Assembly (NCBI GenBank): GCA_958433005.1 | Contig: CAUAWV010000023.1 | Coordinates: 1-35,451, forward strand | Reading direction: 5' to 3' | Origin: an uncultured Collinsella sp. | Lineage (GTDB): Bacteria; Actinomycetota; Coriobacteriia; Coriobacteriales; Coriobacteriaceae | DNA: 35,451 nucleotides | Shown here: piece after piece, positions 22,545 through 30,959 of the stretch | Layout of the letters: every line of letters starts with the position of its first letter | Position numbering within the stretch: the first letter of the stretch is position 1 | The notes under the pieces: generated by a model | What the model was told of the DNA's origin: nothing | Databases searched by the model: none | Seen by the model: only the letters and a program-made list of their open reading frames with translations | Position numbers and translations under genes: made by a program

Positions 22545-24509
22545 TTAGTACATCTTTGCGCCGGCAGGGATGGAAGCATCGAGCTGAATCAGGTTGAGAC
22601 GCTCCTCGCCCTCCTCCTCGTGGATGGCGCTGATGAGCATGCCGCAACTGGGGATACCCATCATCTTGCGCGGAGGCAGGTTGGTGATGGCGAGCAGGGT
22701 CTTGCCGACCAGGTCCTCGGGCTCGTAATAATCGTGAATGCCGGAGAGGATGGTGCGGTCGGTGCCGGTGCCGTCATCGAGCGTAAAGTTCAGCAGCTTC
22801 TTGGACTTCTTGACGGCCTCGCATGCCTTGACCTTCACGGCGCGGAAGTCGCTCTTGGAGAAGGTATCAAAGTCGACGAACTCCTCAAACAGTGGCTCAA
22901 CGGCAATCTTGGAATAATCAACCGTGGGCTTAAGCGGCTTGACGAAGGGGCTCGCGGCGTTGCCGGCCTCGGCGGCCTTGGCAGCAGCGGCACCGGACTG
23001 GAAACCCTTCTCGGGCTTCATGTGCGGGAACAGCAGCACGTCGCGGATGGAAGCCTGGTTGGTGAGCAGCATGACCACGCGGTCGATACCGATGCCGATG
23101 CCGCCCGCGGGAGGCATACCGTACTCGAGGGCGCGCACGTAGTCCTCGTCGTACTCCATGGCCTCATCGTCGCCACCAGCCTTCTCGGCCATCTGGGCGG
23201 CAAAGCGCTCGGCCTGGTCGACCGGGTCGTTGAGCTCGGAGAACGCATTGGCGTACTCGTGACCGGCGATAACCAACTCAAAGCGGTGCGTCAGGCGCGG
23301 GTCGTCCTCAAAGCGCTTGGCAAGCGGACTGACCTCGATGGGGTAATCGCACACGAACGTGGGGTTGACGATGGTGTCCTCGCCCAGCTCATCGTAGATC
23401 TCGGCGATAATCTTGCCGGCGGTCCACTCGGGCTTAATCTCCAGGCCCTTCTCGCGCGCGGCAGCAGCAAGCTCCTCGACCGGCGTATCGATGGTGACCT
23501 GTTTGCCGAGCACGTCGGAGACGATGTCGGTCATGGGACGGCTGGCCCACTCACCAGAAAGGTCGATGGTCTGGCCCTGGTACTCGATGACCTCGGGGTT
23601 GCCGATGGCCTTGTTAGCCGCCTTAATGACACCTTGGGCGAGCGCCTTCATGCCCTCGAGGTCGGAGAAGGCACGATAGGCCTCCATCGTGGTGAACTCG
23701 GGGTTGTGGGTAAGGTCCATGCCCTCGTTACGGAAGATACGGCCGATCTCGAACACGCGCTCAAAACCGCCGACGATGCAGCGCTTGAGGTGCAACTCGG
23801 TAGCAATGCGCAGGTAGCACTCCTGATCGAGCGCGTTGAAGTGCGTGATGAACGGCTTGGCAGTAGCGCCGCCCTGGATGGTCTGCAGGATGGGGGTCTC
23901 GACCTCCATGTAGCCGTCGGACTCCATAAAGCGACGGAAGGTGGAGAGAATCTGCGAACGCTTACGGAAGGTCTCGCGAACGTCGTCGTTGGCGATCAGG
24001 TCAACATAGCGCTGGCGATAGCGGGTCTCCTTGTCGGAAAGACCGTGGAACTTCTCGGGCAGCGGACGAACGGCCTTGGCAAGCAGGGTCGCGCTCTTAG
24101 GGGCAACGGAAAGCTGGCCGCGCCGGGTGCGCACAACCACGCCGGTCACGCCCAGGATGTCGCCCAGGTCGAGGGACTTGAGCGTATTCCAGGCGGCCTC
24201 GTCCATGTCGTTGATGCGGCAGAACAGCTGAATCTCGGCAGTCGCATCGCGCACGACGATGAACATGATCTTGCCCTGACCGCGCTTGGCGACCACACGG
24301 CCGGCGATCTTCACGACGTCCTCGGTGTCCTCGCCATCGGCAAGCTCGGCGTACTTAGCCTCGATATCGGCAACGTAGTCCTCAAGCTCAGAGTGCTCGG
24401 GATAGGGGTTCTGGCCCGCCTCGAACAGGGCGGCGCGCTTGGCCAGGCGGGTGGCGCGCTCGTCGTTGAGCGTCGATGCCTGATCTGCGGCGTTCTGGTT
24501 CTCTGCCAT
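22545..24509 (-). CDS. lysS: Lysyl-tRNA synthetase with fused Trbp111-like C-terminal domain
   Basis: A 654-residue protein; ordinary bacterial LysRS has about 500. Residues 1-500 are class II LysRS: an N-terminal OB anticodon-binding domain (VKIAGRVVAKRGQGKIMF), motif 1 and 2 regions (RKRSQILSTFRRF, FEIGRIFRNEGMD) and motif 3 (GIGIGIDRVVMLLTNQ). Residues 545-654 form a second OB domain of the Trbp111/MetRS C-terminal/EMAP II type (FRAVKVKACEAVKKSKKLL, LLAITNLPPRKMMGIPSCGM). That add-on usually appears on MetRS or alone and binds tRNA. An Ala/Gly-rich linker (residues about 500-525) joins them. It charges tRNA-Lys. GAGGAG precedes the ATG. It follows greA across a terminator-like hairpin. Confidence 0.96.
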   Translation of the reverse strand: MAENQNAADQASTLNDERATRLAKRAALFEAGQNPYPEHSELEDYVADIEAKYAELADGEDTEDVVKIAGRVVAKRGQGKIMFIVVRDATAEIQLFCRINDMDEAAWNTLKSLDLGDILGVTGVVVRTRRGQLSVAPKSATLLAKAVRPLPEKFHGLSDKETRYRQRYVDLIANDDVRETFRKRSQILSTFRRFMESDGYMEVETPILQTIQGGATAKPFITHFNALDQECYLRIATELHLKRCIVGGFERVFEIGRIFRNEGMDLTHNPEFTTMEAYRAFSDLEGMKALAQGVIKAANKAIGNPEVIEYQGQTIDLSGEWASRPMTDIVSDVLGKQVTIDTPVEELAAAAREKGLEIKPEWTAGKIIAEIYDELGEDTIVNPTFVCDYPIEVSPLAKRFEDDPRLTHRFELVIAGHEYANAFSELNDPVDQAERFAAQMAEKAGGDDEAMEYDEDYVRALEYGMPPAGGIGIGIDRVVMLLTNQASIRDVLLFPHMKPEKGFQSGAAAAKAAEAGNAASPFVKPLKPTVDYSKIAVEPLFEEFVDFDTFSKSDFRAVKVKACEAVKKSKKLLNFTLDDGTGTDRTILSGIHDYYEPEDLVGKTLLAITNLPPRKMMGIPSCGMLISAIHEEEGEERLNLIQLDASIPAGAKMY

Positions 24510-24522
24510 AAGTTAGCTCCTC

Positions 24523-24560
24523 AAACTAAAACGCTCCCCAGGATTCGGTCCCAGGGAGCG
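24523..24560 (-). terminator. Terminator between greA and lysS
   Basis: CGCTCCC and GGGAGCG (24532-24538, 24554-24560) form a stem followed on the minus strand by TTTTAGTTT. It ends greA transcription, perhaps partially, just before the lysS ribosome site. Confidence 0.75.
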
Positions 24561-24588
24561 AAAACAAACCTTTACGCGGGACCGTGGT

Positions 24589-25059
24589 CTAGCGTGCGAT
24601 CTTGGCGATGGTGTAGACGCGAGTCTTGCCGGAAGGCGTAACGACCTCGACGGAGTCGCCCTCGCCGTGACCAATGATGGCGTGACCGACCGGAGACTCG
24701 TTGGAAATCTTGTGCTCGAGCGAGTTGGTCTCGGTGGTACCGACGAGCGTGACTTCCATGACCTCGCCGTTGGGATCTATCAGCGAAACGGTGGAACCGA
24801 TGGAGACGGTCAGATCACCTGTGGTGGCAGCAACCTGAGCGTTGGCGAGGATGGCCTGGATCTCGGCAATACGAGCGGCGTTCTGGGCCTGCTTGTCCTT
24901 GGCGGCGTCGTACTCGGAGTTCTCCGAAAGGTCGCCGAACGCGCGGGCTTCCTTGATGTCCTCGACGATCTCCTTGGCGTAATCGCCCTCACGCCAAGCG
25001 AGCTCCTCGACGAGCTTCTGGCGGCCCTCAGCGGTCAGTACGATCTGGCTTGCGTCCAT
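24589..25059 (-). CDS. greA: Transcription elongation factor GreA
   Basis: A 156-residue protein, normal for GreA. An N-terminal coiled-coil has IKEARAFGDLSENSEYDAAK (the acidic tip that reaches the RNA polymerase active site), followed by a globular C-terminal FKBP-like domain (SPVGHAIIGHGEGDSVEV). It rescues backtracked polymerase by stimulating transcript cleavage. The ATG at 25059 has GGGGAGA 8 bases before; an upstream start would add 10 residues of leader. It has its own terminator-like structures on both sides. Confidence 0.97.
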   Translation of the reverse strand: MDASQIVLTAEGRQKLVEELAWREGDYAKEIVEDIKEARAFGDLSENSEYDAAKDKQAQNAARIAEIQAILANAQVAATTGDLTVSIGSTVSLIDPNGEVMEVTLVGTTETNSLEHKISNESPVGHAIIGHGEGDSVEVVTPSGKTRVYTIAKIAR

Positions 25060-25105
25060 ACGGATATCTCCCCAACTCTGATCAAACAATCAACTGTCAA
25101 CAAAA

Positions 25106-25140
25106 CGAAAAAGACCGGCTAGCCTGCGGGCAAGCCGGTC
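25106..25140 (-). terminator. Terminator of tatA
   Basis: GACCGGCT (25113-25120) pairs with AGCCGGTC (25133-25140), followed on the minus strand by TTTTTCGTTTTG. It lies 26 bases past the tatA stop. Confidence 0.88.
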
Positions 25141-25165
25141 AGGTGCTCACCCCAAAGGGATGGGA

Positions 25166-25441
25166 CTACTCTGCGTCCGCGTCGCTGTCCTCTGCCTGCT
25201 TCTTCTTGGCAGCAGCGAGCTTGGCCTCGAGCTCAGCGATCTCCTTGTCCTCCTCGGACTGCTCGACCACGACCTCCTCGGCCTGCTTGGTCTCGGCCTT
25301 ATCGTCGCCTTCCATACCCTCGCGGATATTCTTGACGGTAGAGCCGAGGGACTTGCCGAGCTTCGGCAAGTTCTTGGGCCCGAAGATAATCAGGACAACG
25401 ACGAGAATAATGATGAGCTCAGGAGCCCTCAGTCCAAACAT
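25166..25441 (-). CDS. tatA: Sec-independent translocase protein TatA
   Basis: A 91-residue protein with the TatA pattern: a single N-terminal membrane segment (PELIIILVVVLIIFGPKNLP, residues about 7-26) with the FGPKNLPKLG hinge, then an amphipathic helix and a charged Glu/Lys-rich tail. TatA oligomers help form the path for folded proteins in the twin-arginine system. GGAGG lies before the ATG. No tatC is within the window. A TatB role cannot be excluded on sequence alone, but length and hinge fit TatA. Confidence 0.92.
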   Translation of the reverse strand: MFGLRAPELIIILVVVLIIFGPKNLPKLGKSLGSTVKNIREGMEGDDKAETKQAEEVVVEQSEEDKEIAELEAKLAAAKKKQAEDSDADAE

Positions 25442-25513
25442 GTAGACCTCCACAATACAGCGAGACAAGCTCGAATGAGTATACCGCGGGTATCGCGGTA
25501 TCACAACAATAGC

Positions 25514-25543
25514 TAAAAAAAGGGACCGCAAGAAGCGGTCCCT
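25514..25543 (-). terminator. Terminator of tRNA-Pro
   Basis: A 9-bp perfect stem (25521-25529 with 25535-25543) followed by seven T on the minus strand, starting 10 bases after the tRNA. Confidence 0.92.
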
Positions 25544-25553
25544 CCTCATGCTC

Positions 25554-25630
25554 TGGTCGGGTTGACTGGATTTGAACCAGCGACCCCTGCGTCCCGAACG
25601 CAGTGCTCTACCAAACTGAGCCACAACCCG
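25554..25630 (-). tRNA. tRNA-Pro (CGG)
   Basis: 77 nt including CCA. Acceptor CGGGTTG pairs with CAACCCG, and the anticodon loop TTCGGGA gives CGG. It lies between ispE and tatA with its own terminator. Unlike tRNA-Thr(TGT) and tRNA-Val it has no duplicated 3' end. Confidence 0.96.
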
Positions 25631-25679
25631 TTAGCTCGACTATAGTAACAAAGATTTCCGTCGTGTGCTAGAGAAATTT

Positions 25680-26576
25680 TTACTTCTTTGGCACTTCGAT
25701 GCGAACCGTGTTGGGAATGAGCTCCGTCGCGCAGGCCCACCAGCCGTTTTGCTGGGCAGCGTCGGCAAGCCTTTCGGCCGTGGCGGCGGTGTCGCAAATG
25801 GCAAACGAGCAGGCGCCCGATCCGCACACATCTACAGCAACGGTGCCGTCTTGTTTACGCAGCCAATCGAGAACCGTTTGTATCTGCGGCTCCATCTGTG
25901 CGGAAATGACACCCAGGTTGTTATGGATGAGCGCATATGCCGTCTCGGCATCACCAGCATGCAAGGCAGAAGCTATCGCGCCGGGCTTGTCTGCAGGCAC
26001 CGGAGCCTCGTCAAAACGTCGATAGGCTTCAATTGTCGAAACGCTTGCCTCGCGCGGCTTGACCAACACGACGGGCGTTGCGGGCAGCGCGGGATACTCA
26101 GTTGCCAGCACGTCTCCCCCACCTACGTAGAACGCAGGGCTCGCGTGCAAAAAGAACGGGACGTCAGCACCAATACCCCGCGCAATGTCGTCGAGCGCGG
26201 GGTCGGTGCGATCAATTCCCCAGAGCTCCGCCAAGGCGACAATGACCGCGGCCGCATCCGTCGAGGGGCCGCCCAAGCCGGCGCACAATGGAATGCGCTT
26301 CTCAATCGTCACGCAGATGTTTGCCTCGCGACCATAATGCTCGGCCATAGCAACCGCAGCCCGATACGCCGTATTCTTTTGCATGGGAAAATCTGATGCC
26401 GGAACCGTCTGGACGGTCAGCGCCTGTGCCGGCGTAACCGTCACGGTATCGGAAAGACCGACAGCTGCCATCAGGGAATCGACCCTGTGGTAGCCGCGGT
26501 CATCGCGCTCGGTATGAACCCCCAGGTAGAGGTTAATCTTTGCCGGCGCGGTAAGGGTGAGGGACCGATCGGTCAC
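25680..26576 (-). CDS. ispE: 4-diphosphocytidyl-2-C-methyl-D-erythritol kinase
   Basis: A 298-residue GHMP kinase, normal for IspE. APAKINLYLGV (residues 10-20) is the substrate-binding start; IPLCAGLGGPSTDAAAVIVA is the ATP-binding GHMP loop; SGACSFAICDT is the C-terminal GHMP block (VCGSGACSFA). It phosphorylates CDP-ME in the MEP pathway, between the IspD and IspF steps encoded at 10164-11376. The start is GTG at 26576, with GAGGAG upstream, beginning 2 bases after the veg stop; the veg-ispE pairing is also known in Bacillus. Confidence 0.96.
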   Translation of the reverse strand: MTDRSLTLTAPAKINLYLGVHTERDDRGYHRVDSLMAAVGLSDTVTVTPAQALTVQTVPASDFPMQKNTAYRAAVAMAEHYGREANICVTIEKRIPLCAGLGGPSTDAAAVIVALAELWGIDRTDPALDDIARGIGADVPFFLHASPAFYVGGGDVLATEYPALPATPVVLVKPREASVSTIEAYRRFDEAPVPADKPGAIASALHAGDAETAYALIHNNLGVISAQMEPQIQTVLDWLRKQDGTVAVDVCGSGACSFAICDTAATAERLADAAQQNGWWACATELIPNTVRIEVPKK

Positions 26577-26578
26577 CG

Positions 26579-26875
26579 CTAGTGCTCCTCGAGCTGGTTG
26601 CCGAGCGGGGTAAAGATATGCTCGCCGCTCTCGGGGTCAAACAGTTCGACCTGCCCGGTGAGGACATCGATATACTGGTAGGACTGACGCGACTTGCGGC
26701 CGCGGCGCTCGTCAACCTCGACGATAAAGACTGCCGGATGGACGCTCTTGATGGTGCCCATGCGCTCGACGACGCGGGTGCGGCCCATGTTGGCCTTCAC
26801 CTTAACGCGATCGCCCACCATATCGGTCAGCTTCTCGTGGATGTCGTCGACGTGATTGACTTCCATCTCTTCCAT
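26579..26875 (-). CDS. veg: Veg family protein
   Basis: A 98-residue protein with the Veg pattern: a basic strand (DRVKVKANMGRTRVVERMG), VHPAVFIVEVDE and SYQYIDVLTGQVELFDPESG. In Bacillus subtilis Veg is abundant and affects biofilm gene control; its biochemical role is not settled. I chose the ATG at 26875 because GGAGG sits 8 bases upstream; a further upstream start adds 8 residues across that site. The gene directly precedes ispE, as in Firmicutes. Confidence 0.88.
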   Translation of the reverse strand: MEEMEVNHVDDIHEKLTDMVGDRVKVKANMGRTRVVERMGTIKSVHPAVFIVEVDERRGRKSRQSYQYIDVLTGQVELFDPESGEHIFTPLGNQLEEH

Positions 26876-26989
26876 GAACAGGGCCTCCAGAAGATGCAAT
26901 TCAAAAAGGGGATAATACCCCTAAGATAGACAAAACTCTAATACTATAGCACCCTGTTGCGACCACGCGCAAGTAGCTAATTTGGCTAC

Positions 26990-27436
26990 TTACAGATTGT
27001 CGGTATCGAGGACGATGGTGAACGGACCGTCGTTGACCAAGTCGACTTTCATATCGGCGCCAAAGATGCCGTGCGCCACGTGTTCGACATCTTTGCGAAC
27101 GAGCGTCAAGAAGTACTCGTAGAGCTCGTTGGCAACATCGGGGGCGCCGGCATCGGTAAACGATGGGCGGCGGCCGTGACGGCAATCGGCGAACAGCGTG
27201 AACTGCGACACTACGAGAACCTCGCCGTCGACATCGGCAAGTGCCAGGTTGGTCTTGCCGTTCTCGTCCTCGTTAATGCGCAAGCCGCGGAGCTTGCCCC
27301 ACAGCTTATCAGCCTCGGCGCGCGTGTCGCCGTGGCCCACGCCCAACAGCACCAGATAGCCGCGCCCAATTTTGCCCACGTACTCGCCGTCGACCGTCAC
27401 GCCGGCGTTGAGCACGCGCTGAACCACCGCACGCAC
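26990..27436 (-). CDS. dtd: D-aminoacyl-tRNA deacylase
   Basis: A 148-residue protein of normal length. MRAVVQRVLNAGVTVDGEYV opens the fold, VVSQFTLFADCRHGRRPSF carries the SQFTL motif, and the conserved Gly-Pro of the catalytic site appears near the end as NDGPFTIVLDT. It removes D-amino acids (and glycine) from mischarged tRNAs. The start is GTG, 3 bases after the rdgB stop, with GAGGAG upstream, so the two genes are co-translated. A small hairpin (26971-26991) overlaps the stop codon. Confidence 0.97.
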   Translation of the reverse strand: MRAVVQRVLNAGVTVDGEYVGKIGRGYLVLLGVGHGDTRAEADKLWGKLRGLRINEDENGKTNLALADVDGEVLVVSQFTLFADCRHGRRPSFTDAGAPDVANELYEYFLTLVRKDVEHVAHGIFGADMKVDLVNDGPFTIVLDTDNL

Positions 27437-27439
27437 GGC

Positions 27440-28081
27440 CTACTCCTCGCCCGTCAGTTTGGCGGATAGGTGCTCGAGCGCATGGAATCGATGGCTGATG
27501 GCGTTCTTCTCGTCCGCCGTGAGCTCGGCCATAGTCTTGCCCGGCGTATCGACCGGCAGGAACAGCGGGTCGTAGCCAAAGCCGTGATCGCCGCGGCCCT
27601 CGTGCGCGATAACGCCCTCACAGGCGCCCTCGCCATAGGTGACCAGGCCGTCCGTATCGATGAGCGCAACGACGCTCATAAAGCGCGCGGTGCGGTCCTC
27701 GTCTGCCACGCCTTCCAGATTCACGAGCAGCTTGGCATTGTTGGCGGCATCGTCGCCGTGAACGCCCGCGTAGCGCGCGCTATACACACCGGGCTCACCG
27801 TCCAGCGCGTCGACGACCAGGCCCGAATCGTCGGCAATGGCCATGAGCCCCGTCTCTTCGACGGCAGCCTGCGCCTTGATGATGGCGTTCTCCAAAAACG
27901 TCGTGCCGTTTTCCTCGGGGTCCTCAAATTCGCCCAGCTGGCCGAGCGCCACAAAGCGCACCTCGGGCATGACCTTGCCCAAAATGGCCTCGATCTCGGT
28001 GAGCTTATGGGCGTTGCCCGTTGCCACGACAATGGTCGCCGCCGGGTCGAGGGTGTCGATGTCGATCTTCTCAAGTGCCAT
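27440..28081 (-). CDS. rdgB: XTP/dITP diphosphatase (RdgB/HAM1)
   Basis: A 213-residue protein. VVATGNAHKLTEIEAIL is the nucleotide-binding start, ENAIIKAQAA and DDSGLVVDALDGEPGVYSAR form the active site, and HGFGYDPLFLP and ISHRFHAL complete the family pattern. It hydrolyses non-canonical purine triphosphates and keeps them out of DNA and RNA. It has AAGGAG before its ATG and is followed by dtd; rph lies upstream across a terminator-like hairpin. An rph-rdgB pairing is common in bacteria. Confidence 0.97.
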   Translation of the reverse strand: MALEKIDIDTLDPAATIVVATGNAHKLTEIEAILGKVMPEVRFVALGQLGEFEDPEENGTTFLENAIIKAQAAVEETGLMAIADDSGLVVDALDGEPGVYSARYAGVHGDDAANNAKLLVNLEGVADEDRTARFMSVVALIDTDGLVTYGEGACEGVIAHEGRGDHGFGYDPLFLPVDTPGKTMAELTADEKNAISHRFHALEHLSAKLTGEE

Positions 28082-28189
28082 GAGTGGTCTCCTTGTCTCT
28101 ATAGCAATGCCGCGCCGAGGGCGACGAGGGCCTCCGCCTCTCCCCTCTCAATCAACGGCAGTCTTATACTTCGACGTTTTCCCAGATAA

Positions 28190-28226
28190 AACCTGCCAAA
28201 ATAAACCTGTCCCTTTTTGGCAGGTT
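28190..28226 (-). terminator. rph terminator hairpin with GGGACAGGTT loop
   Basis: A 12-bp perfect stem (28190-28201 with 28215-28226) overlapping the rph stop codon, followed by TTTTATC on the minus strand. The minus-strand loop AGGGACAGGTTTA nearly repeats that of the hairpin after the exporter gene (20623-20655). Confidence 0.78.
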
Positions 28227-28950
28227 AGGCGATGGCTTGGCGCTGAAGCTCGATGAGCTCGGCGATGCCTTTGTCGCCCAAGTCGAGCAGGGCGTTGAGG
28301 CGCTTACGGTCAAAGGGCGCCTGCTCGCCAGTGCCCTGGAGCTCGATCATCTCACCGGTGTCGGTGGCGACGAGGTTCATGTCGACTTCGGCATGGCTGT
28401 CCTCGGAATAATCGAGGTCAAGCAGCGTATTGCCGTCGACAACGCCCATGGAGATGGCGGCCACCTGGCCGGTAAGCGGGATGCGCTCGATCTTGCCCGC
28501 CTCGACCCACATGGCGAGGGCGTCGTGCAGCGCCACCCAGGCGCCGGTAATGCTCGCCGTACGCGTACCGCCATCGGCCTGAATCACATCGCAGTCGACG
28601 GTGACGGTGTACTCGCCGAGCGCTTTCATGTTGACGACGGTACGCAGGCTGCGGCCAATGAGGCGCTCGATCTCCATGGAGCGGCCCTTGCGGTTGGCGT
28701 GTTCGCGCTTGCAGCGCTTGCCGGTCGACGTCGGCAGCATGGCGTATTCCGCGGTCACCCAGCCGGCCTTAGCTCCCTTTCGCCAGCACGGCACGCCCTC
28801 CTCGATGGTGGCGGCGCACAGCACGCGCGTGTCGCCGAACTCGGCCAAGCACGAACCGTGGGCGTGCTTCATGACGCCACGGGTGAGCTTAACGGGACGC
28901 AACTCGTTGGCGGCGCGGCCGTTGGCGCGGTTGACCTGCATGTACTCCAT
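28225..28950 (-). CDS. rph: Ribonuclease PH
   Basis: A 241-residue phosphorolytic 3'-5' exoribonuclease, normal length. GDTRVLCAAT, WVTAEYAMLP, RKGRSMEIERLIGRSLR and DCDVIQADGGTRTASITGA are RNase PH signatures. It trims tRNA 3' ends. AAAGGAT sits 7 bases before the ATG at 28950; a second ATG is 3 codons on. It follows murI by 54 bases and probably belongs to the murE-HAD-murI transcript, ending at the hairpin at 28190-28226. Confidence 0.97.
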   Translation of the reverse strand: MEYMQVNRANGRAANELRPVKLTRGVMKHAHGSCLAEFGDTRVLCAATIEEGVPCWRKGAKAGWVTAEYAMLPTSTGKRCKREHANRKGRSMEIERLIGRSLRTVVNMKALGEYTVTVDCDVIQADGGTRTASITGAWVALHDALAMWVEAGKIERIPLTGQVAAISMGVVDGNTLLDLDYSEDSHAEVDMNLVATDTGEMIELQGTGEQAPFDRKRLNALLDLGDKGIAELIELQRQAIA

Positions 28951-29004
28951 AGAAATATCCTTTCGGCAAAAGATGTGGCGAAGGCTTTGGCGGCTGCCTT
29001 ACAT

Positions 29005-29889
29005 CTATTCCAGCTCATCGATATCGATATGTTCGATGCTCTTGAGCGGCTGACCAAAGATAAAGCTGCCCGCCACCGCAAACTCGGCAATGTTATCGGC
29101 CGTCGTGGCAAAACGATGCTGCGGCTCGGCGGCGTCACCCGCCAGCTGCTCGCGGCGCGTGAGGATATCGGTCAGCTCTCGTGTGGTCTCCTCGGCGGAA
29201 CTCACGACGCGCACCCCAGACCCCAGCGCATGGCGGATAGGTCCCACCAACAGCGGAAAATGCGTACAGCCGAGCACCACGGTATCGATACCGTGGTCGC
29301 GCAGTGGCTCAACCGTGGCACCCACCAGCGCACGCACGGCAGGCGTATCGAAGATGTCCTCGTTCTCAAGCCACTGCTCTTGCAGATGCGCACCCGAGGC
29401 GAGCTCGTGTTCGACAACCTCGACAAAGCTCGAGGCGGGGCAGCCGTATACGTCGACGCCGGCATCTAGATCCTGAATGGCGCGCGTGTAAGCGCCCGAG
29501 CGAATGGTGAGGTTGGTGGCGAGCACGCCCACGCGACGCGAACGGGTGCTGTTGATTGCCGCACGGGCACCCGGCGCGATCACGCCGATCACGGGAACGT
29601 CGAGCACCTGCTGGGCCAGACGTAAGGCCGCAGCTGTCGCCGTGTTGCAGGCGATGACCATAATCTTGACGTCGTGCTTCGACAGCCAACGGCCCGCCTG
29701 CAACGCAAACGAGCGCACCTCATCCTCGGTGCGCGTGCCGTAGGGGCAGCGTTTGGTGTCGCCGAAGTAGTAGACGGACTCGTGCGGCAGCGCCGTCGCG
29801 ATGGCGCGCGCAACCGTCAGACCGCCCAGGCCAGAATCGAACACACCGATCGGGCGCGTGTCGCCTGCCGGATTCTCGATATCGGACAT
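29005..29889 (-). CDS. murI: Glutamate racemase
   Basis: A 294-residue protein. IGVFDSGLGGLTV (residues 14-26), ACNTATAAAL (first catalytic Cys) and VLGCTHFPLL (second catalytic Cys) are all present, with GDTKRCPYG in between. It makes D-glutamate for peptidoglycan. A GGTGAGG site lies very close to the ATG. It sits with murE in the same run of genes, with a HAD phosphatase between. Confidence 0.97.
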   Translation of the reverse strand: MSDIENPAGDTRPIGVFDSGLGGLTVARAIATALPHESVYYFGDTKRCPYGTRTEDEVRSFALQAGRWLSKHDVKIMVIACNTATAAALRLAQQVLDVPVIGVIAPGARAAINSTRSRRVGVLATNLTIRSGAYTRAIQDLDAGVDVYGCPASSFVEVVEHELASGAHLQEQWLENEDIFDTPAVRALVGATVEPLRDHGIDTVVLGCTHFPLLVGPIRHALGSGVRVVSSAEETTRELTDILTRREQLAGDAAEPQHRFATTADNIAEFAVAGSFIFGQPLKSIEHIDIDELE

Positions 29890-29940
29890 TACCTCACCAG
29901 TCTCTCTCGAAAAGACATATCCAAGTGCGGCGACGCCGCG

Positions 29941-30852
29941 CTACGAACGCGCCGCGACCAGCAGCTCTGCCGTCGCCGCCCAACCGTCGACAATTTTGCC
30001 GCGCGTAACGAAAGCGTTCTCGCAAGCAGCCAGGAACTCGGGCGCGCCGGCGCTCGTCAGGCCATTCTCGACCAGACAGAACGTGCCCACGTGATCGGCC
30101 ATGTAGAAGTCGGACTCGGAGTCGCCGAGCGCGAGCGTCTCCTCGCGCTCGATCCCCAGGTGCTCGCAGAAGCGCGCAATGGCGACGCCTTTGTTGAGAC
30201 CCGCGGGGTTGATGTTGAACGCGCGACCGTCCTCGACGCGATCGAGCTCGAGCGTCGTCGGCTTGGACAGATGCGTCAGGTGACCGTTACAGGCCCACAC
30301 CAGGCCGCAGCCGGCCTCGTCGAGGATGGCCTGGACCTCATCGTCGGGCACATCGCCGCGCATGCCGACGGTGACCTCGCGGTACTTGTAGCCGGTCGAC
30401 ATGTCGTTGTGATACTCGATCTTGTGCGGCCAGCGGGCGAGGATCTTCTCGCACACGCCGGTCTGCTCGATCACCTGGTGCGGAGTAAGGCCGCAGACGG
30501 GGTCGTAAGGCATGTCGCCAGTCAGATACTCCCAATCGTTGGCTTTGAGGTCGTACATGACCAGGCCGCCCATCTCACCAATGTAAGAGTTGAGGCCGAG
30601 CACGCGCGCGTCCTCGTGGATCATGGTACGGTTGCGGCCCGAGGTGGGAACCACCTGAATACCAGCGCGGGCAAGTGCCACGACGGCCTCGACGAGTTTG
30701 GTCGAGGGGTTGCCGTCGTTGTCGCACAGCACGCACGAGCCGGGTGCGAGCATCGTGGCATCCAGGTCGGTAAAGACGTACTTGACCTTGGCCAAGCGCT
30801 CGCGCATCTCGCCCGAAAGCTCGGCAACGGTCGGCAGGGTGTTGTGGGACAT
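29941..30852 (-). CDS. HAD-superfamily hydrolase, Cof-like
   Basis: A 303-residue protein with HAD motif I FTDLDATML (near residue 27), motif II VPTSGRNRT, a C2-type cap of about 130 residues, and motifs III/IV NKGVAIARF and ALGDSESDFYMAD. It resembles sugar-phosphate or cofactor phosphatases; the substrate cannot be read from sequence. The ATG at 30852 has GGAGT 6 bases upstream; a longer frame adds 14 residues and is less likely. Its position between murE and murI hints at cell-wall or sugar metabolism, by context only. Confidence 0.88.
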   Translation of the reverse strand: MSHNTLPTVAELSGEMRERLAKVKYVFTDLDATMLAPGSCVLCDNDGNPSTKLVEAVVALARAGIQVVPTSGRNRTMIHEDARVLGLNSYIGEMGGLVMYDLKANDWEYLTGDMPYDPVCGLTPHQVIEQTGVCEKILARWPHKIEYHNDMSTGYKYREVTVGMRGDVPDDEVQAILDEAGCGLVWACNGHLTHLSKPTTLELDRVEDGRAFNINPAGLNKGVAIARFCEHLGIEREETLALGDSESDFYMADHVGTFCLVENGLTSAGAPEFLAACENAFVTRGKIVDGWAATAELLVAARS

Positions 30853-30959
30853 GGTTACTCCGTTTACGTAGAAGGGTTTGGACTTGGACGGCATGTTTTG
30901 ATTGAGGGAACACGCTTATGGCGACAGCGCACTCAGGGCGCCGCCGCCATCATGGTTCA

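Noticed and set aside
24510..24588. T-box leader for lysS
   Set aside because: The interval is short and holds only a terminator and ribosome site; no T-box sequence is visible.
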